NCBI RefSeq assembly: GCF_000236905.1
Contig: NC_016525.1
Coordinates: forward strand, 62,001 to 126,000
DNA: 64,000 nt
DNA from: Tetrapisispora phaffii CBS 4417
Lineage: Eukaryota > Ascomycota > Saccharomycetes > Saccharomycetales > Saccharomycetaceae
Direction of reading: 5' to 3'
Made by a program: the position numbers and the translations under genes. The notes beneath the pieces are model-generated. The model did no database searches and was not told where the DNA came from. It saw only the letters and a list, made by a program, of their open reading frames with translations. Numbering within the stretch: the stretch's first letter is position 1; the number at the start of each line of letters is the position of its first letter. Below are positions 49,474 through 58,851 of the stretch, piece by piece.

Positions 49474-49682
49474 TACTGTAGTACATCCCATGCATCCTGT
49501 AATCTATTAAATAAAGTTAATTTAGGAGAATGTTAGCATATCTTAATAACATTTAAAATTTAAATCTTTCTAATCAAGGCCATAAAGCCTATAATTGCTT
49601 TATTATGTTTAGGTAAATGTTTAATATTAAATATTATTTCTGGGATATAAATATAAAAATATTTAGAATTTATCATTTTCAT
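49474..49682. terminator. Convergent 3' region surface-protein gene/CHO2
   Basis: 209 bp, AT-rich, between convergent ends. It presumably holds both polyadenylation regions. Confidence 0.35.
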
Positions 49683-52199
49683 TTAAGAAAAATCGTTCAG
49701 TATCTTTTTTATTTCACATATTCTATTGCAAATTGTTTCAATATCGCCATTAACATTTTTGATATAATCTGTTGATAATTCTATTCCAGTTGAATAGTGA
49801 ATAAATTTCACGAACGCTTTGATATTAAAATATTTATTACCGTTTCCATCAAACTTATTGTCAAGTAAAGATCCAATGTTGATTAAAGTTCTTTTAAAAT
49901 CCTCAAATAGCCTCTCTGGATTATCGGTTTCAAATTTAGGGTATTCAATTTGAATAGGCTGCGAAATTAAAAAAACATTATGACTGTTCTTCGAATGGTA
50001 CCTGAATTCGTAAATACCAGGCTCATAAACTAGAAGATTATTATCAAATATAACAGTACCTTGAATAATACTACCTTTGTCTCTAAATTCGTTTACTGAA
50101 TTACTATTTCTTGGATCAGCTTTATAACTATTTTTACAAGTGGCACTCCAATGACCAAATGAAGAAATTTTTGTCTTTTTGTAATCAGATCTTGTGCTTA
50201 AAACGTTGTATAATCCTATCCAATCCTTAGTATCATAAACTTCCGAGGGTAATTGCCAACTGACTAGGATTCTATTAGGTAGAATACATTTATCTGATCC
50301 ATTACTTTCTACCTTAAGTAAACAGTTAGGAGCTAAGTTTGTTTTAACATCCCTAATTGTATCTTGCATGGCAATGCCCCAGTCCATCAAATTCTCTGCG
50401 TCATGGGAATCTTTCAACTGTTTTTCATGTATAATTTTATTTAGCAATGCTGCTTCTAAGCTATCTAAAACATTAAGTAATGATTTTATTGGCTTTATTT
50501 TTAATAAAGATTTTTCCACCCCAGCCTTTCTCTTGTTTTTACCATACACTTTATCGACATGAGGTTGCTCTATAAATTTATTGAATAGTAGATTGGTTGT
50601 AATCCAAATTCCTACCAGAGTAATATTTTCATGATTGAAATTTGTCATTAGGGCGCTTCCTAATACACCACAATTGCTTAAAAATGCGTCTGGATTATTT
50701 AAGTATCTGAAAATACCTTGGGAGGTTAATTTTCTCTCAATAATGTAATTTGTTAAAAAAAAATCACCATAAAAGTAACCAAAGTCTGAAATTGCTTGTC
50801 TTATTTCATAATTACACCAAATTTGAATGACACAAACAATAATACCGAATATTATATTTACTGTGTTTATCGCATGGTAGTTTTCATACAACTTATACAA
50901 TGTTTGTAAGATCAACAATGTAGTTGTAATAGAAAGTAGGTAATTGTAAATAAACTGCCAATTTTTATAAGAATATATCTGAGTAAATCCATTCTTTAAA
51001 AATGCTTTTGTATATGACCTATATTGCGATTGCTTGTATAGTAAAGCTGAATAGACACTCCAGGATAACAGTTTTGAAGCTGCAGTGACGATAAATAAAT
51101 AGTAACTTCCAGGTTTGCTTTTAACAACCCATGCGCACAAGTATATTACTGACGCTAGAGTGAAAACGTCAGTAAATCTTAATAGTTGGAAATTTTCAAA
51201 ATAAAGACCATTCGAGATCAAAGGTTTGGTGTAATCATTATTTTCTTTTATAATAATATCATCGATGTTATCATTATTATTAGTTAATTTTGAAGAACCA
51301 TATATCTTTTCAATATGTGGGTTTTCAACGTATTTTAAGAATAGAAACTGTAAAATGTGGCCCCATATGGATACTAGAAGAACTTTGTAGTCTCCACACA
51401 AAAGAGAAAACCCGTAGTATCCCAGGTATCCTAATGAGTACATTGGATGTGGTACTATATTAAATACACCATCAAATGTCAATTCAGAGTCTTGTAAAGA
51501 AAAAAAATCACCCCAGTACCAAGCATAATCAGTGACGACACGATGGGCATCCAATTTAATCCAGACGTTTAGCATAACCATAATGATTCCAATTAATGTT
51601 CTAAAATTCAATAGTGACTTGACATAATCACCTTGGTAGTCTGGTAAAGAGAAATACACGAATATGATATAATTTGTAAAATCTTGCATTAAAATCAGAT
51701 CAACAAATTGACGGAACATTAGCCAAATTAAATACTCTGGTGGGTAGGACTCAATATCGAACTCCTCCCCCAATTTAGTTTGGAGCTCAAATTTGCAAAA
51801 TCTAGAGAGATTTGAATTATTCTTTTTATCAAACAATTTATTTTTAATGGCAAAATTTGATAATATCTCATATTTTGATTGCTGATGTAATATATGCCCA
51901 ATACCTACATTATAAGCCAAACGCCATATAGTATATTGTACTAAAAAGAAATATTTAGCAAACTGTACACTATATTTACTTCCAATCCAATAACCAACCA
52001 AAATATCCCCAATGACAGTTAAAGTGACACAGTACTCCAAAAATGACTTTCTTATTGTTGGGTCAAAAAGAGACCTAACCATATCGTGTGTAACTTTGGG
52101 AGTAAACATCACTCCAGAACTACGAGTTCGACAAGTATCCCCAGTTTTCACCGTAACACTATCACTCTTCACATCAACCATAGTATTTGAGTCAGCCAT
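49683..52199 (-). CDS. CHO2: Cho2 phosphatidylethanolamine N-methyltransferase
   Basis: 838 aa (S. cerevisiae Cho2: 869). It begins with a short tail leading into TPKVTHDMVRSLFDPT, a Cho2 hallmark. It has two tandem membrane halves, each ending in a PEMT-type motif (NIVPHPMYSLGYLGYYG at about 250 and the degenerate YLNNPDAFLSNCGVLG at about 500), each followed by an ENPHIEKIYG or EQPHVDKVYG element. The soluble C-terminal domain is beta-rich (WIGLYNVLSTRSDYKKTK). Cho2 performs the first methylation of PE to monomethyl-PE in the ER on the way to phosphatidylcholine; Opi3 does the rest. A UAS-INO-like site lies upstream (52417). PTI1 lies next to it in the same direction, as in S. cerevisiae. 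Confidence 0.96.
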   Translation of the reverse strand: MADSNTMVDVKSDSVTVKTGDTCRTRSSGVMFTPKVTHDMVRSLFDPTIRKSFLEYCVTLTVIGDILVGYWIGSKYSVQFAKYFFLVQYTIWRLAYNVGIGHILHQQSKYEILSNFAIKNKLFDKKNNSNLSRFCKFELQTKLGEEFDIESYPPEYLIWLMFRQFVDLILMQDFTNYIIFVYFSLPDYQGDYVKSLLNFRTLIGIIMVMLNVWIKLDAHRVVTDYAWYWGDFFSLQDSELTFDGVFNIVPHPMYSLGYLGYYGFSLLCGDYKVLLVSIWGHILQFLFLKYVENPHIEKIYGSSKLTNNNDNIDDIIIKENNDYTKPLISNGLYFENFQLLRFTDVFTLASVIYLCAWVVKSKPGSYYLFIVTAASKLLSWSVYSALLYKQSQYRSYTKAFLKNGFTQIYSYKNWQFIYNYLLSITTTLLILQTLYKLYENYHAINTVNIIFGIIVCVIQIWCNYEIRQAISDFGYFYGDFFLTNYIIERKLTSQGIFRYLNNPDAFLSNCGVLGSALMTNFNHENITLVGIWITTNLLFNKFIEQPHVDKVYGKNKRKAGVEKSLLKIKPIKSLLNVLDSLEAALLNKIIHEKQLKDSHDAENLMDWGIAMQDTIRDVKTNLAPNCLLKVESNGSDKCILPNRILVSWQLPSEVYDTKDWIGLYNVLSTRSDYKKTKISSFGHWSATCKNSYKADPRNSNSVNEFRDKGSIIQGTVIFDNNLLVYEPGIYEFRYHSKNSHNVFLISQPIQIEYPKFETDNPERLFEDFKRTLINIGSLLDNKFDGNGNKYFNIKAFVKFIHYSTGIELSTDYIKNVNGDIETICNRICEIKKILNDFS

Positions 52200-52696
52200 A
52201 GTTATGCTGATGATTCCGTTTCTTGATTACCGTCATAACTTAAATCAAAGAAACAAGAGTATGATATTAAACCACAATGACCATGGTGTTGAAGTGTAAA
52301 TATGGCGTTAACTGATAGCCTTATATACTTCTGAACGTAAGTCTTGGAATGTTGTTGGGAGTCATCATGAATCATCAATTGAAAAGTCTCCTTATCAATT
52401 GTCTCTTAACTATGGGCATGTGAAAATTATAAAATCGCGATGAGCTTATATGCACTCTAATTGGCCGTGGTAAAGTAGTAAAGCCTGTTTAACAACGGTT
52501 ATATATACATTACTGGACCAGCTGAGCATTGAATGGAAGTCTAGCAATGTCAATTGAGCAACCAAGAGGGTTGATTGGAGACATTGTTGAGTTGTTGAAT
52601 TTAGAGCGCTGGGGGAGAGGCAAGTACGAAGAATGGAATGTTACAAATGTATGATTATATTTTTACGATTATAAACAGTATGTATGATTAATTACA
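52200..52696. other. Intergenic PTI1/CHO2 with UAS-INO
   Basis: 497 bp forming the 3' end of PTI1 and the CHO2 promoter. It contains a UAS-INO-like element at 52417-52426. No additional gene is seen. Confidence 0.5.
52417..52426. promoter_or_regulatory. UAS-INO (Ino2/Ino4) site for CHO2
   Basis: CATGTGAAAA matches nine of ten bases of the inositol-sensitive element CATGTGAAAT, 218 bp before the CHO2 ATG. CHO2 is an Ino2/Ino4-Opi1 target in S. cerevisiae. Confidence 0.7.
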
Positions 52697-54016
52697 TTAA
52701 ATACGATATTCGTTTTGCAAGTTTGTTACCATTATACGTTGGTCCTCTGGCAGTAATGTGATTTGTTTGGGTGTCAATTCCAATACCTGTTTGATCATTG
52801 TCTGTTGATCTGAGGGCAATGCATTCAACTTCCCGTAATTTATGCTTGGAGGGGATGGTTGCATTGGAGGCGGTGACATCTGTGGCATCTGTGTCATTTG
52901 TGGCATCTGTGGCATCTGTGTCATTTGTGGCATCTGTGGCATCTGTGACATCTGTGGCATCTGCGGTATCTGGGCTACTGGTTGCATTCGCGATACTTGT
53001 GGGATTTGTGGGATTTGTGGGATTTGTGACCTTTGTGAGAGTTGTGGCATTTGAGGCATTGCAGATTGGCCCATGAATGGATATGAGTTGATATTATTGA
53101 ATGCAGGAGGTGTGAATGGCATCTGTGGGTTTTTTGGTATGAAATGTGGCTGTTGCATGTTTGGCATTCCAATTGGTGGAACTGGCGCCATGTTCATTGG
53201 CATTCTTGTCCCATTCATCGTCATATTTGTACCGGAATAGTTACTCACATTAGATGAGTCCATGTGTTTCTTCATCACTTGTGTAACTACATCATAATTT
53301 ATTAAACCTATCTCTAGCATGGCTTGCGTTACAGATATTGAAATATCAAGATTAGTTCTTAGAAAATTTTCTAATTGCGTTCTCCTTGTAGCATCTTGGC
53401 TCGCCAAGATCTTCAGATTTGAAATAATTTCTATCAATTGTAATGGAGGAATTTTGCTCAAGTTCTTAGACACTGCATCTGCTTTGGACAATATGTCTTC
53501 TTGTAATGGTGGTAATTGTTGAGAAGCTTTACTCAATATATCAGGAATTGTCACGTTTTCATTAGAAACTGGCATTTGTGGTTTTGGTTGCAATGGTCGC
53601 CTGGATAACGGAACCTCAGTAATCATTTCGAAGGGTAGTTCCAAACCAGCATCCCATGGATAATTATCTCTTGTGAGTTGTATTTCATCTTTCTGTTCGT
53701 CTTCGTTGACGCCGTTGAGTAAAACATCCTGAGGTATTATTCTCTTAAGAAAACACGGAAATCTGTCTATCTTCTCTAACAAGTGGAATGCACGCTGGCA
53801 CTCCTTAGCTGTTTTGTAATGGATAATTACAGAGTTCAACTTGCCGGTTCTTGGCTCAAGTTTGGATGAAAAATGTACAATTGGACCCGACCCAACAACA
53901 ACAGACGTGATGGTCTCCGTAGTCCACTCCTGTGGGATGTTGGTGATCTCAACAGCGGATGCTAACGTTTCAAAAGTCATCGTATGACGACCTGTTCTAG
54001 TACGTGGATCTGTCAT
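52697..54016 (-). CDS. PTI1: Pti1, RRM subunit of the cleavage and polyadenylation complex (CstF-64-like)
   Basis: ATG at 54016 gives MTDPRTRTGRH and 439 aa, close to S. cerevisiae Pti1 (425 aa). The frame is open 35 codons further upstream to an ATG at 54121, but that extension is unlike the family start. An RRM-like domain lies at about residues 15-95 (EITNIPQEWTTETITSVVVGSGPIV). A hinge (LPPLQEDIL through LRTNLDISISVTQAML) follows, then a Met/Pro/Gln-rich region with tandem MPQM units and a short conserved helical C-terminus (LPSDQQTMIKQVLELTPKQITLLPEDQR) that matches the CstF-64/Rna15 C-terminal fold. The paralogue RNA15 is the alternative; the MTDPR start and the CHO2 neighbour favour PTI1. 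Confidence 0.92.
   Translation of the reverse strand: MTDPRTRTGRHTMTFETLASAVEITNIPQEWTTETITSVVVGSGPIVHFSSKLEPRTGKLNSVIIHYKTAKECQRAFHLLEKIDRFPCFLKRIIPQDVLLNGVNEDEQKDEIQLTRDNYPWDAGLELPFEMITEVPLSRRPLQPKPQMPVSNENVTIPDILSKASQQLPPLQEDILSKADAVSKNLSKIPPLQLIEIISNLKILASQDATRRTQLENFLRTNLDISISVTQAMLEIGLINYDVVTQVMKKHMDSSNVSNYSGTNMTMNGTRMPMNMAPVPPIGMPNMQQPHFIPKNPQMPFTPPAFNNINSYPFMGQSAMPQMPQLSQRSQIPQIPQIPQVSRMQPVAQIPQMPQMSQMPQMPQMTQMPQMPQMTQMPQMSPPPMQPSPPSINYGKLNALPSDQQTMIKQVLELTPKQITLLPEDQRIMVTNLQNEYRI
52860..53050 (-). repeat. Minisatellite in PTI1 encoding MPQM units
   Basis: On the plus strand GGCATCTGTGTCATTTGTGG-like 9- to 18-bp units repeat imperfectly; on the coding strand they give repeated MPQM and TQMPQM. 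The array keeps the frame and probably varies in copy number between strains. Confidence 0.75.
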
Positions 54017-54406
54017 CGTCAACCTCGTTTTAACGGTTTCTAGTCTTATGCTAGGCCTTTCCTCAAAGGCTGAAAAAAAAAATACAATATCCCCACAAAT
54101 GATCCTAAGTAGATTCTTCATAACATAGCATTATGTTCTTTTATCATCCTTAAACTCGTCAAACTGACCATCAAAAACTTGCTATGGATGGTATTGCAAT
54201 TGTTTATTATTCCCAAAACTGTTTAAGCTGAGACTTCAAAAGCCTTTAAGAATGCGCACGTGACCATGACATGGATTTAAAGAAGCACTATTTATAAGAA
54301 GTGGCCAGTATTTTGAGCTTTCTTAATGTTACTATTCGCTGTTAAGTAGACTAACGAGACCACCAGTGCGCCGAGGACTCAGTTTAAGGTTATTTAAAGT
54401 TGTAAA
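54017..54406. other. Divergent intergenic PTI1/PITH gene
   Basis: 390 bp. It contains CACGTGAC near 54257-54264 and a TATTTATAAG stretch near 54288-54300. No gene is seen. Confidence 0.45.
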
Positions 54407-55135
54407 ATGGCTCATCATTGTGAGGATGAACACCACCATAGCCATGGGGACGACCATGTCCCACCGGCTCCTACTTATACTTCGCAGACGTTGGCTAATG
54501 TGATTGATACTCATAAGATACGCTGTTTAAATGTCGAGACATCTTCCACTTCACAACCTTTAGTTAGTAAGTTTTTTCTGAAAAGTCAAGATGCTAAATT
54601 CGATTGCAAAGACTACATACAAAGTGATGCTGACTGTCAGATCATTCTACATATTCCATTCACTGTTAATTGTAAAATATACTCGATTATGTTGAGGACT
54701 AATGCTAACGACACAGATAATGAGTTGAGCACGCCAAAGGATATCAGAATATACAAGAATTACCCAAAGAACATCGATTTTGATACAATGGGCAATACTA
54801 AAGAGGACTATAAAATTCAACAACCAGAAAATGTAGGGATTTTGTTTGATGAGGAAAATTTGGTTAATGAAGATGAAGATACGTTTGTGGAGCATTCCTT
54901 GCCACGTCGGGTGTTTCAGAACTGCCATTCGATAACCTTGTTCGTGGAAAACAACTGGTCTGGCGATGGGGATGAGTTGACCAGAATTTATTATTTAGAG
55001 ATAAGAGGTGAAGCTACGAGTGCATTGAAGACTAATGATGGCATCCCGCTGGCTACTGTCTATGAGTCAGCGCCAAATCCCCTGGATCATGGTAAATTGG
55101 AATCAGAGCAAACTGGTCTAAACATGAACTTTTGA
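54407..55135 (+). CDS. PITH-domain protein
   Basis: 242 aa. The first 20 residues are His/Glu/Asp-rich (MAHHCEDEHHHSHGDDH), a hallmark of PITHD1-type proteins. The PITH beta-sandwich follows: LKSQDAKFDCKDYIQSDADCQIILHIPFT, the inner strand IYSIMLRTN, GNTKEDYKIQQPENVGI, then LPRRVFQNCHSITLFVENNW and IYYLEIRGEA at the end. The PITH domain is named for its interaction with the 26S proteasome, known from the TXNL1 C-terminus. The stand-alone form has no well-defined biochemical role. No TM segment or signal is present. I do not recall a clear S. cerevisiae counterpart at this position, so no symbol is given. Confidence 0.85.
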   Translation: MAHHCEDEHHHSHGDDHVPPAPTYTSQTLANVIDTHKIRCLNVETSSTSQPLVSKFFLKSQDAKFDCKDYIQSDADCQIILHIPFTVNCKIYSIMLRTNANDTDNELSTPKDIRIYKNYPKNIDFDTMGNTKEDYKIQQPENVGILFDEENLVNEDEDTFVEHSLPRRVFQNCHSITLFVENNWSGDGDELTRIYYLEIRGEATSALKTNDGIPLATVYESAPNPLDHGKLESEQTGLNMNF

Positions 55136-55245
55136 GAAAATTGGTTAAAAAAGGATAGATTACTCGTTATATTCATTACCTAACTGATATTTATAAGGTT
55201 TATTCTCTATACTGCTCGGGTTTTTGTATATATAAACGTATAGTA

Positions 55246-55887
55246 CTATCTTACTTGACTTCCCTTAGGCAAGCTACGCACGATAAGAGGAATCAGATCT
55301 TCTGGCGAGTTCCCAATAACTAAAAGAGCTTTCACATCGTTGGTGTCTTCCTCTCGGTACATAACCTTATTTCCATCGCCAATAAATAGCCTAGAAGTAA
55401 TATCAGCCCATTCTTTATCCTTTATCCTTCTCGTAGTGATAGTATCTTCTTGCTTGTAGCCCTCTAGAACAACTTGATGTCCAATTAACCGCATATCTCC
55501 TGTAGTCTGAGGTTGACAAAGTTGCACAACATTACTTGCTAGATCTTCTCCACAGAGTATCATTGCCTCACTGATTTCTCCACGAAGTTTACGTTTCTTC
55601 ATATTATCAACGATAACGACCAATTGATTCTTGAACTCTGCTATTGGAATGATACCTTGCAGACCGCTACAAACCTGTTTTGTTATTGGCTCTCCTTGGT
55701 TATCGGATGCATTTTTACTCACTTGTATTTGGGAAATGTATAACTTCTCAGAGTTCGGATGCAATGCAACACTATTCGTGTATCCAATCTTTAAATTCAA
55801 TAGATTGAAATGGTAACATCTTCTGAAAGGAATAATGGACCTTGCAATGTTCCCATTTTGAACATAATATCTGTTCAATCTTATCAT
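55246..55887 (-). CDS. Arc1/EMAPII-type tRNA-binding-domain protein, probably mitochondrial
   Basis: 213 aa. The first 28 residues (MIRLNRYYVQNGNIARSIIPFRRC) are basic, lack acidic residues and look like a mitochondrial targeting sequence. The rest resembles the tRNA-binding OB-fold of Arc1, EMAPII and TyrRS C-termini: LKIGYTNSVALHPNSEKLYISQIQV (usual motif HPNADKLYV), VCSGLQGIIP, VVIVDNMKKRKLRGEISEAMILCGED (usual NLKPAKMRGV-SEGMLLA), and a divergent end. S. cerevisiae Arc1 itself has an N-terminal GST-like part missing here. A role in binding tRNA or an organellar synthetase is inferred only. Confidence 0.8.
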   Translation of the reverse strand: MIRLNRYYVQNGNIARSIIPFRRCYHFNLLNLKIGYTNSVALHPNSEKLYISQIQVSKNASDNQGEPITKQVCSGLQGIIPIAEFKNQLVVIVDNMKKRKLRGEISEAMILCGEDLASNVVQLCQPQTTGDMRLIGHQVVLEGYKQEDTITTRRIKDKEWADITSRLFIGDGNKVMYREEDTNDVKALLVIGNSPEDLIPLIVRSLPKGSQVR

Positions 55888-56034
55888 CCTATTAATGGTT
55901 TTTGTTGAACGTTGCGTACAGATACTGTCAGCAGTTACCTTGATATCTTAATTGTGATAAGTAACTTTGAGTGTTCAAAAGTATCCTATTTTTAAAGTAA
56001 GGATGGTTCATCGATCAATGAGATGCAAAAAAAA

Positions 56035-56107
56035 TGGACGCGACAGGAATCGAACCAGTGACCTCTTGCTTGCAAGGCAAGCGCGCTACCAACTACGCCA
56101 CGCGCCC
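56035..56107 (-). tRNA. tRNA-Ala(UGC)
   Basis: The minus strand folds into a 73-nt cloverleaf without an intron: acceptor GGGCGCG/CGCGTCC with one G-T pair and discriminator A, A box TGGCGTAGTTGGTAGC, anticodon stem CTTGC/GCAAG with loop CTTGCAA (anticodon TGC), and B box GGTTCGATTCC. No CCA is encoded, as expected in eukaryotes. G1 is the 5' end at 56107 and the LTR lies about 100 bp upstream of it. Confidence 0.97.
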
Positions 56108-56208
56108 ATTATTTATTAGGCGTTATTGTAATATAACATGATAAAAGAAGTAGATTAGGGTATAACATCACTAATTGTTATCACTGTCTTATATATGAAA
56201 CAAGCTTA

Positions 56209-56599
56209 TGTTGGTTAGTACCAACTTATAAGTTAGTGTCGTTAGTCACGTTAGTTGCTTTAGAATAGTCCATCTTCTTTATTGTTCAATAATCGATTGG
56301 TTTCTTTATTAATATATTTAGTACAATTCTATATATCATTTAGATGTCCTCCTTATATATGAGTTTATCTGATAGTTGGGTAAACACATACATATGTTCA
56401 GTCTTCTCCAAAGATCTTTAGTACTTTATTGCACAGCTGTGTTTATCACGCAGCCATTTACATTGTAGTGAAAAGTTTTCATCTGTTCTTTGGAAGATTG
56501 TTGTAGAACCTTCTTTCCCATTAATAAGTGATCAGTTGTTTCCGAACTCAAAGTGTCACAACACTTAGTTCTGTCACATACACTACAATAATTCTGACA
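56209..56599 (+). mobile_element. Solo LTR of a Ty-like retrotransposon (copy 2)
   Basis: 391 bp from TGTTGG to CTGACA, homologous over its length to 16603-16991 and in the same plus-strand orientation. It starts 102 bp upstream of the tRNA-Ala 5' end, the position preferred by Ty elements that integrate near Pol III genes. No flanking internal region or target duplication is visible. The inverted repeat GTTGGTTAGTACCAAC at its start is shared in modified form by copy 1 (GTTGGCTAGCGCCAAC). Confidence 0.78.
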
Positions 56600-57120
56600 C
56601 CTTGAGTAAAGTCAATAAATTAAATGGAGAATTCAGCGACTGATTCGATAGAGCTTGTCATGACAACTATTCATAGAAAAATAAATCTATAAGCCACGTC
56701 CAAATGGAATTTATTGAGATACTCCGGTCAAGACAATGTAACTTTCTAATTTGAGACCGCATATAGGGAGTTAAGTTCAGATCTGTAACATTATATATAG
56801 ACGAATACTGGCATAAAATTGAGAATGAACAATAGAGAAATTGCCGGCCCTGACTTTGAACACGTTAGTGGGATAAACTATCGTACATAATTAACTTTGG
56901 GTTCTTCAGAGTGTCTATATTTACATACTATGCATCCCAAGCTCCGGCTCCTTAGTTTAATACATATATATAATATGCAATTACTTAACTATCACCTCCA
57001 ATTTGGCATATTTATTATTACAAATTTATAAATGCATATTTACGTGATAAAATCCATTGTACTGCATATTATTATTCAAATTACAATCTTATTGGCACAA
57101 AAATTTACATGTATACCGAA

Positions 57121-58554
57121 TTAACTGGTCTTATTCAATTTATTCTCATCAGCTTTTTGTTTCCATGTTCCTCTAAACAAATGCAAAACGTATGCCATTG
57201 GATCTTCTCTAGACTTTGAGCCCATCTGATTTACTTCTGGCGAGAAACTGGTAATAGGTAGCACCATGACATCGTCTATTATCACAGGTTTTGTTATCAG
57301 TGAAAAAAACTCCCATGGGATAATATTTCTATAATTCAGATTACGATATATATGGTCATAAAATTTATAGTTCGGTTGTGTAGTGTTACTTGGCTCGATA
57401 TTTCTATTCAACAACAGTACATCATCATTTTTACTCAGTAAATTATTAAAATATTCGAAAACTAGGTCTGTGAAAATGCCAGGGCCAGTCCAGTTCATTA
57501 TATCAGTACCGTCTACATTTGAACGGGTTTTCAAATGAGAAATTGAATCATTTATTAAAATAGGGTGGCTTGATCTCCCAACAATATCATAATCAATAGT
57601 TGGACCAACTAAAAAACTTGAAAACTTTCCATTAGTTTCATACACACTATTTAGAGTTGTAGCAGTTATGTTCAAGATCAATTCTCTTAACATGGGGTGC
57701 CCAGGCTTCGCTTGAATCGTCCACTGACAAAACTGTACTCGTCTGGCATACCAATCTTGCCAATCTACTCTATCGGGGTCTGCTTCAATACCAATCACTA
57801 TACCTGGTCCTTGTTTTCTCATTTTAGGAAGATTAGAATTCTTTAGTTTTTGATAAGTTAATGGTTCATTGGTCCTATTTGACACTTGGTATAAATTATT
57901 CAACTTAGTTTGATTAACTGAAACCCAGTGTTCTAATGGTTTCAACGGCAATGTATCTAAATCAGAGTAGATTCCACCTTTCGCATACAGAATAAGATAC
58001 CTGAAGAAATCAATCTTGAGAATTGTCACTGGCATAGCTCTGATGGCCTCTAAGACTAGAGGCACATTGCTGTATATATCCTCTAATAAGGGGATAAGCT
58101 GCTGGTCTGTTATTAGAGAGTAATGGTCGGTCTTATTTTTCCAGTATTCGACTAATAATTTGTAATACTCTGGAAATAGTTCATGGTGTTCAGAATGTTT
58201 CCAAGTTTGCCATACTGAGCGAGGTATTGATATATCTGCATTATAAGGAAATTCATATGCAAGTTGATCTCTTAGATCCTCTATACTTGTGCTATTTTCC
58301 ATTTTAAAATCTCGCATATTGACAGTTTTCGATCTGAACGTGGATGGTAATTTTACATACAGTTCCTCATCATAGATCGTGTCACTAGTCAAGTGATTTA
58401 CTTCCAATGTTTCGGCTGCACTTGCACTCTGAGAAGCACTGTTTACCTGTTCAATATCCGCTAGAGAGAATATAAAATGCTCTCCAAAATCCAAGCATAT
58501 GTGCAGTAACAAAACACATAGAAAAACGTTGAAAATCTGCCTGTTGATTGTCAT
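57121..58554 (-). CDS. OCH1: Och1 alpha-1,6-mannosyltransferase (GT32), Golgi
   Basis: 477 aa (S. cerevisiae: 480). A type II signal anchor lies at about residues 7-27 (IFNVFLCVLLLHICLDF), followed by a stem to about residue 105. The GT32 catalytic domain has IPRSVWQTWKHSE, then the nucleotide-sugar DXD motif in YAKGGIYSDLDTLPL (Asp198, Asp200), and GPGIVIGIEADPDRVDW and WTIQAKPGHPMLREL further on. Och1 adds the first alpha-1,6-mannose that starts outer-chain N-glycan elongation in the cis-Golgi. HOC1 is a shorter paralogue; length and the adjacent PNC1 support OCH1. Confidence 0.96.
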   Translation of the reverse strand: MTINRQIFNVFLCVLLLHICLDFGEHFIFSLADIEQVNSASQSASAAETLEVNHLTSDTIYDEELYVKLPSTFRSKTVNMRDFKMENSTSIEDLRDQLAYEFPYNADISIPRSVWQTWKHSEHHELFPEYYKLLVEYWKNKTDHYSLITDQQLIPLLEDIYSNVPLVLEAIRAMPVTILKIDFFRYLILYAKGGIYSDLDTLPLKPLEHWVSVNQTKLNNLYQVSNRTNEPLTYQKLKNSNLPKMRKQGPGIVIGIEADPDRVDWQDWYARRVQFCQWTIQAKPGHPMLRELILNITATTLNSVYETNGKFSSFLVGPTIDYDIVGRSSHPILINDSISHLKTRSNVDGTDIMNWTGPGIFTDLVFEYFNNLLSKNDDVLLLNRNIEPSNTTQPNYKFYDHIYRNLNYRNIIPWEFFSLITKPVIIDDVMVLPITSFSPEVNQMGSKSREDPMAYVLHLFRGTWKQKADENKLNKTS

Positions 58555-58851
58555 GACATTTATTCAGTATCCCAAGCTCACTGGCTCGATTGAGTACACA
58601 AATCAGCTAGTGCTCGATTCAACGTATATATGTATGTATGCGTATGTGTTTATGTATACCTCTTTTACTCAAGTTGCCATGTTACTCGAACTGTTCATTA
58701 TAGTGGTCAACGTCAACCTCATCGCTAATCTTAGGCGATGTCATATAAAAAATAGTGAAATATGTATCATAAGGATACTATAAATAATATAAAATGATGT
58801 ATGATTGATGTATATTTAGTAAGCAATAGTAAATGTGTGATGACAACTGTC
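58555..58851. other. Intergenic PNC1/OCH1
   Basis: 297 bp holding the PNC1 3' end and the OCH1 promoter, with TATATGTATGTATG-type TATA sequence near 58625-58650. No further gene is seen. Confidence 0.4.

Larger units (their letters stand above)
55888..57120. other. Region with tRNA-Ala and solo LTR
   Basis: 1.2 kb between the tRNA-binding-domain gene and OCH1. It contains tRNA-Ala (56035-56107) and the second solo LTR (56209-56599). Right of the LTR an ATG at about 56623 opens a 23-codon frame (MENSATDSIELV) of unknown meaning. The rest is AT-rich without signals. Confidence 0.6.

Noticed and set aside
54017..54121. 35-codon extension of PTI1
   Set aside because: ATG 54016 gives MTDPRTRTGRH, which matches the family start; the hydrophobic extension does not.
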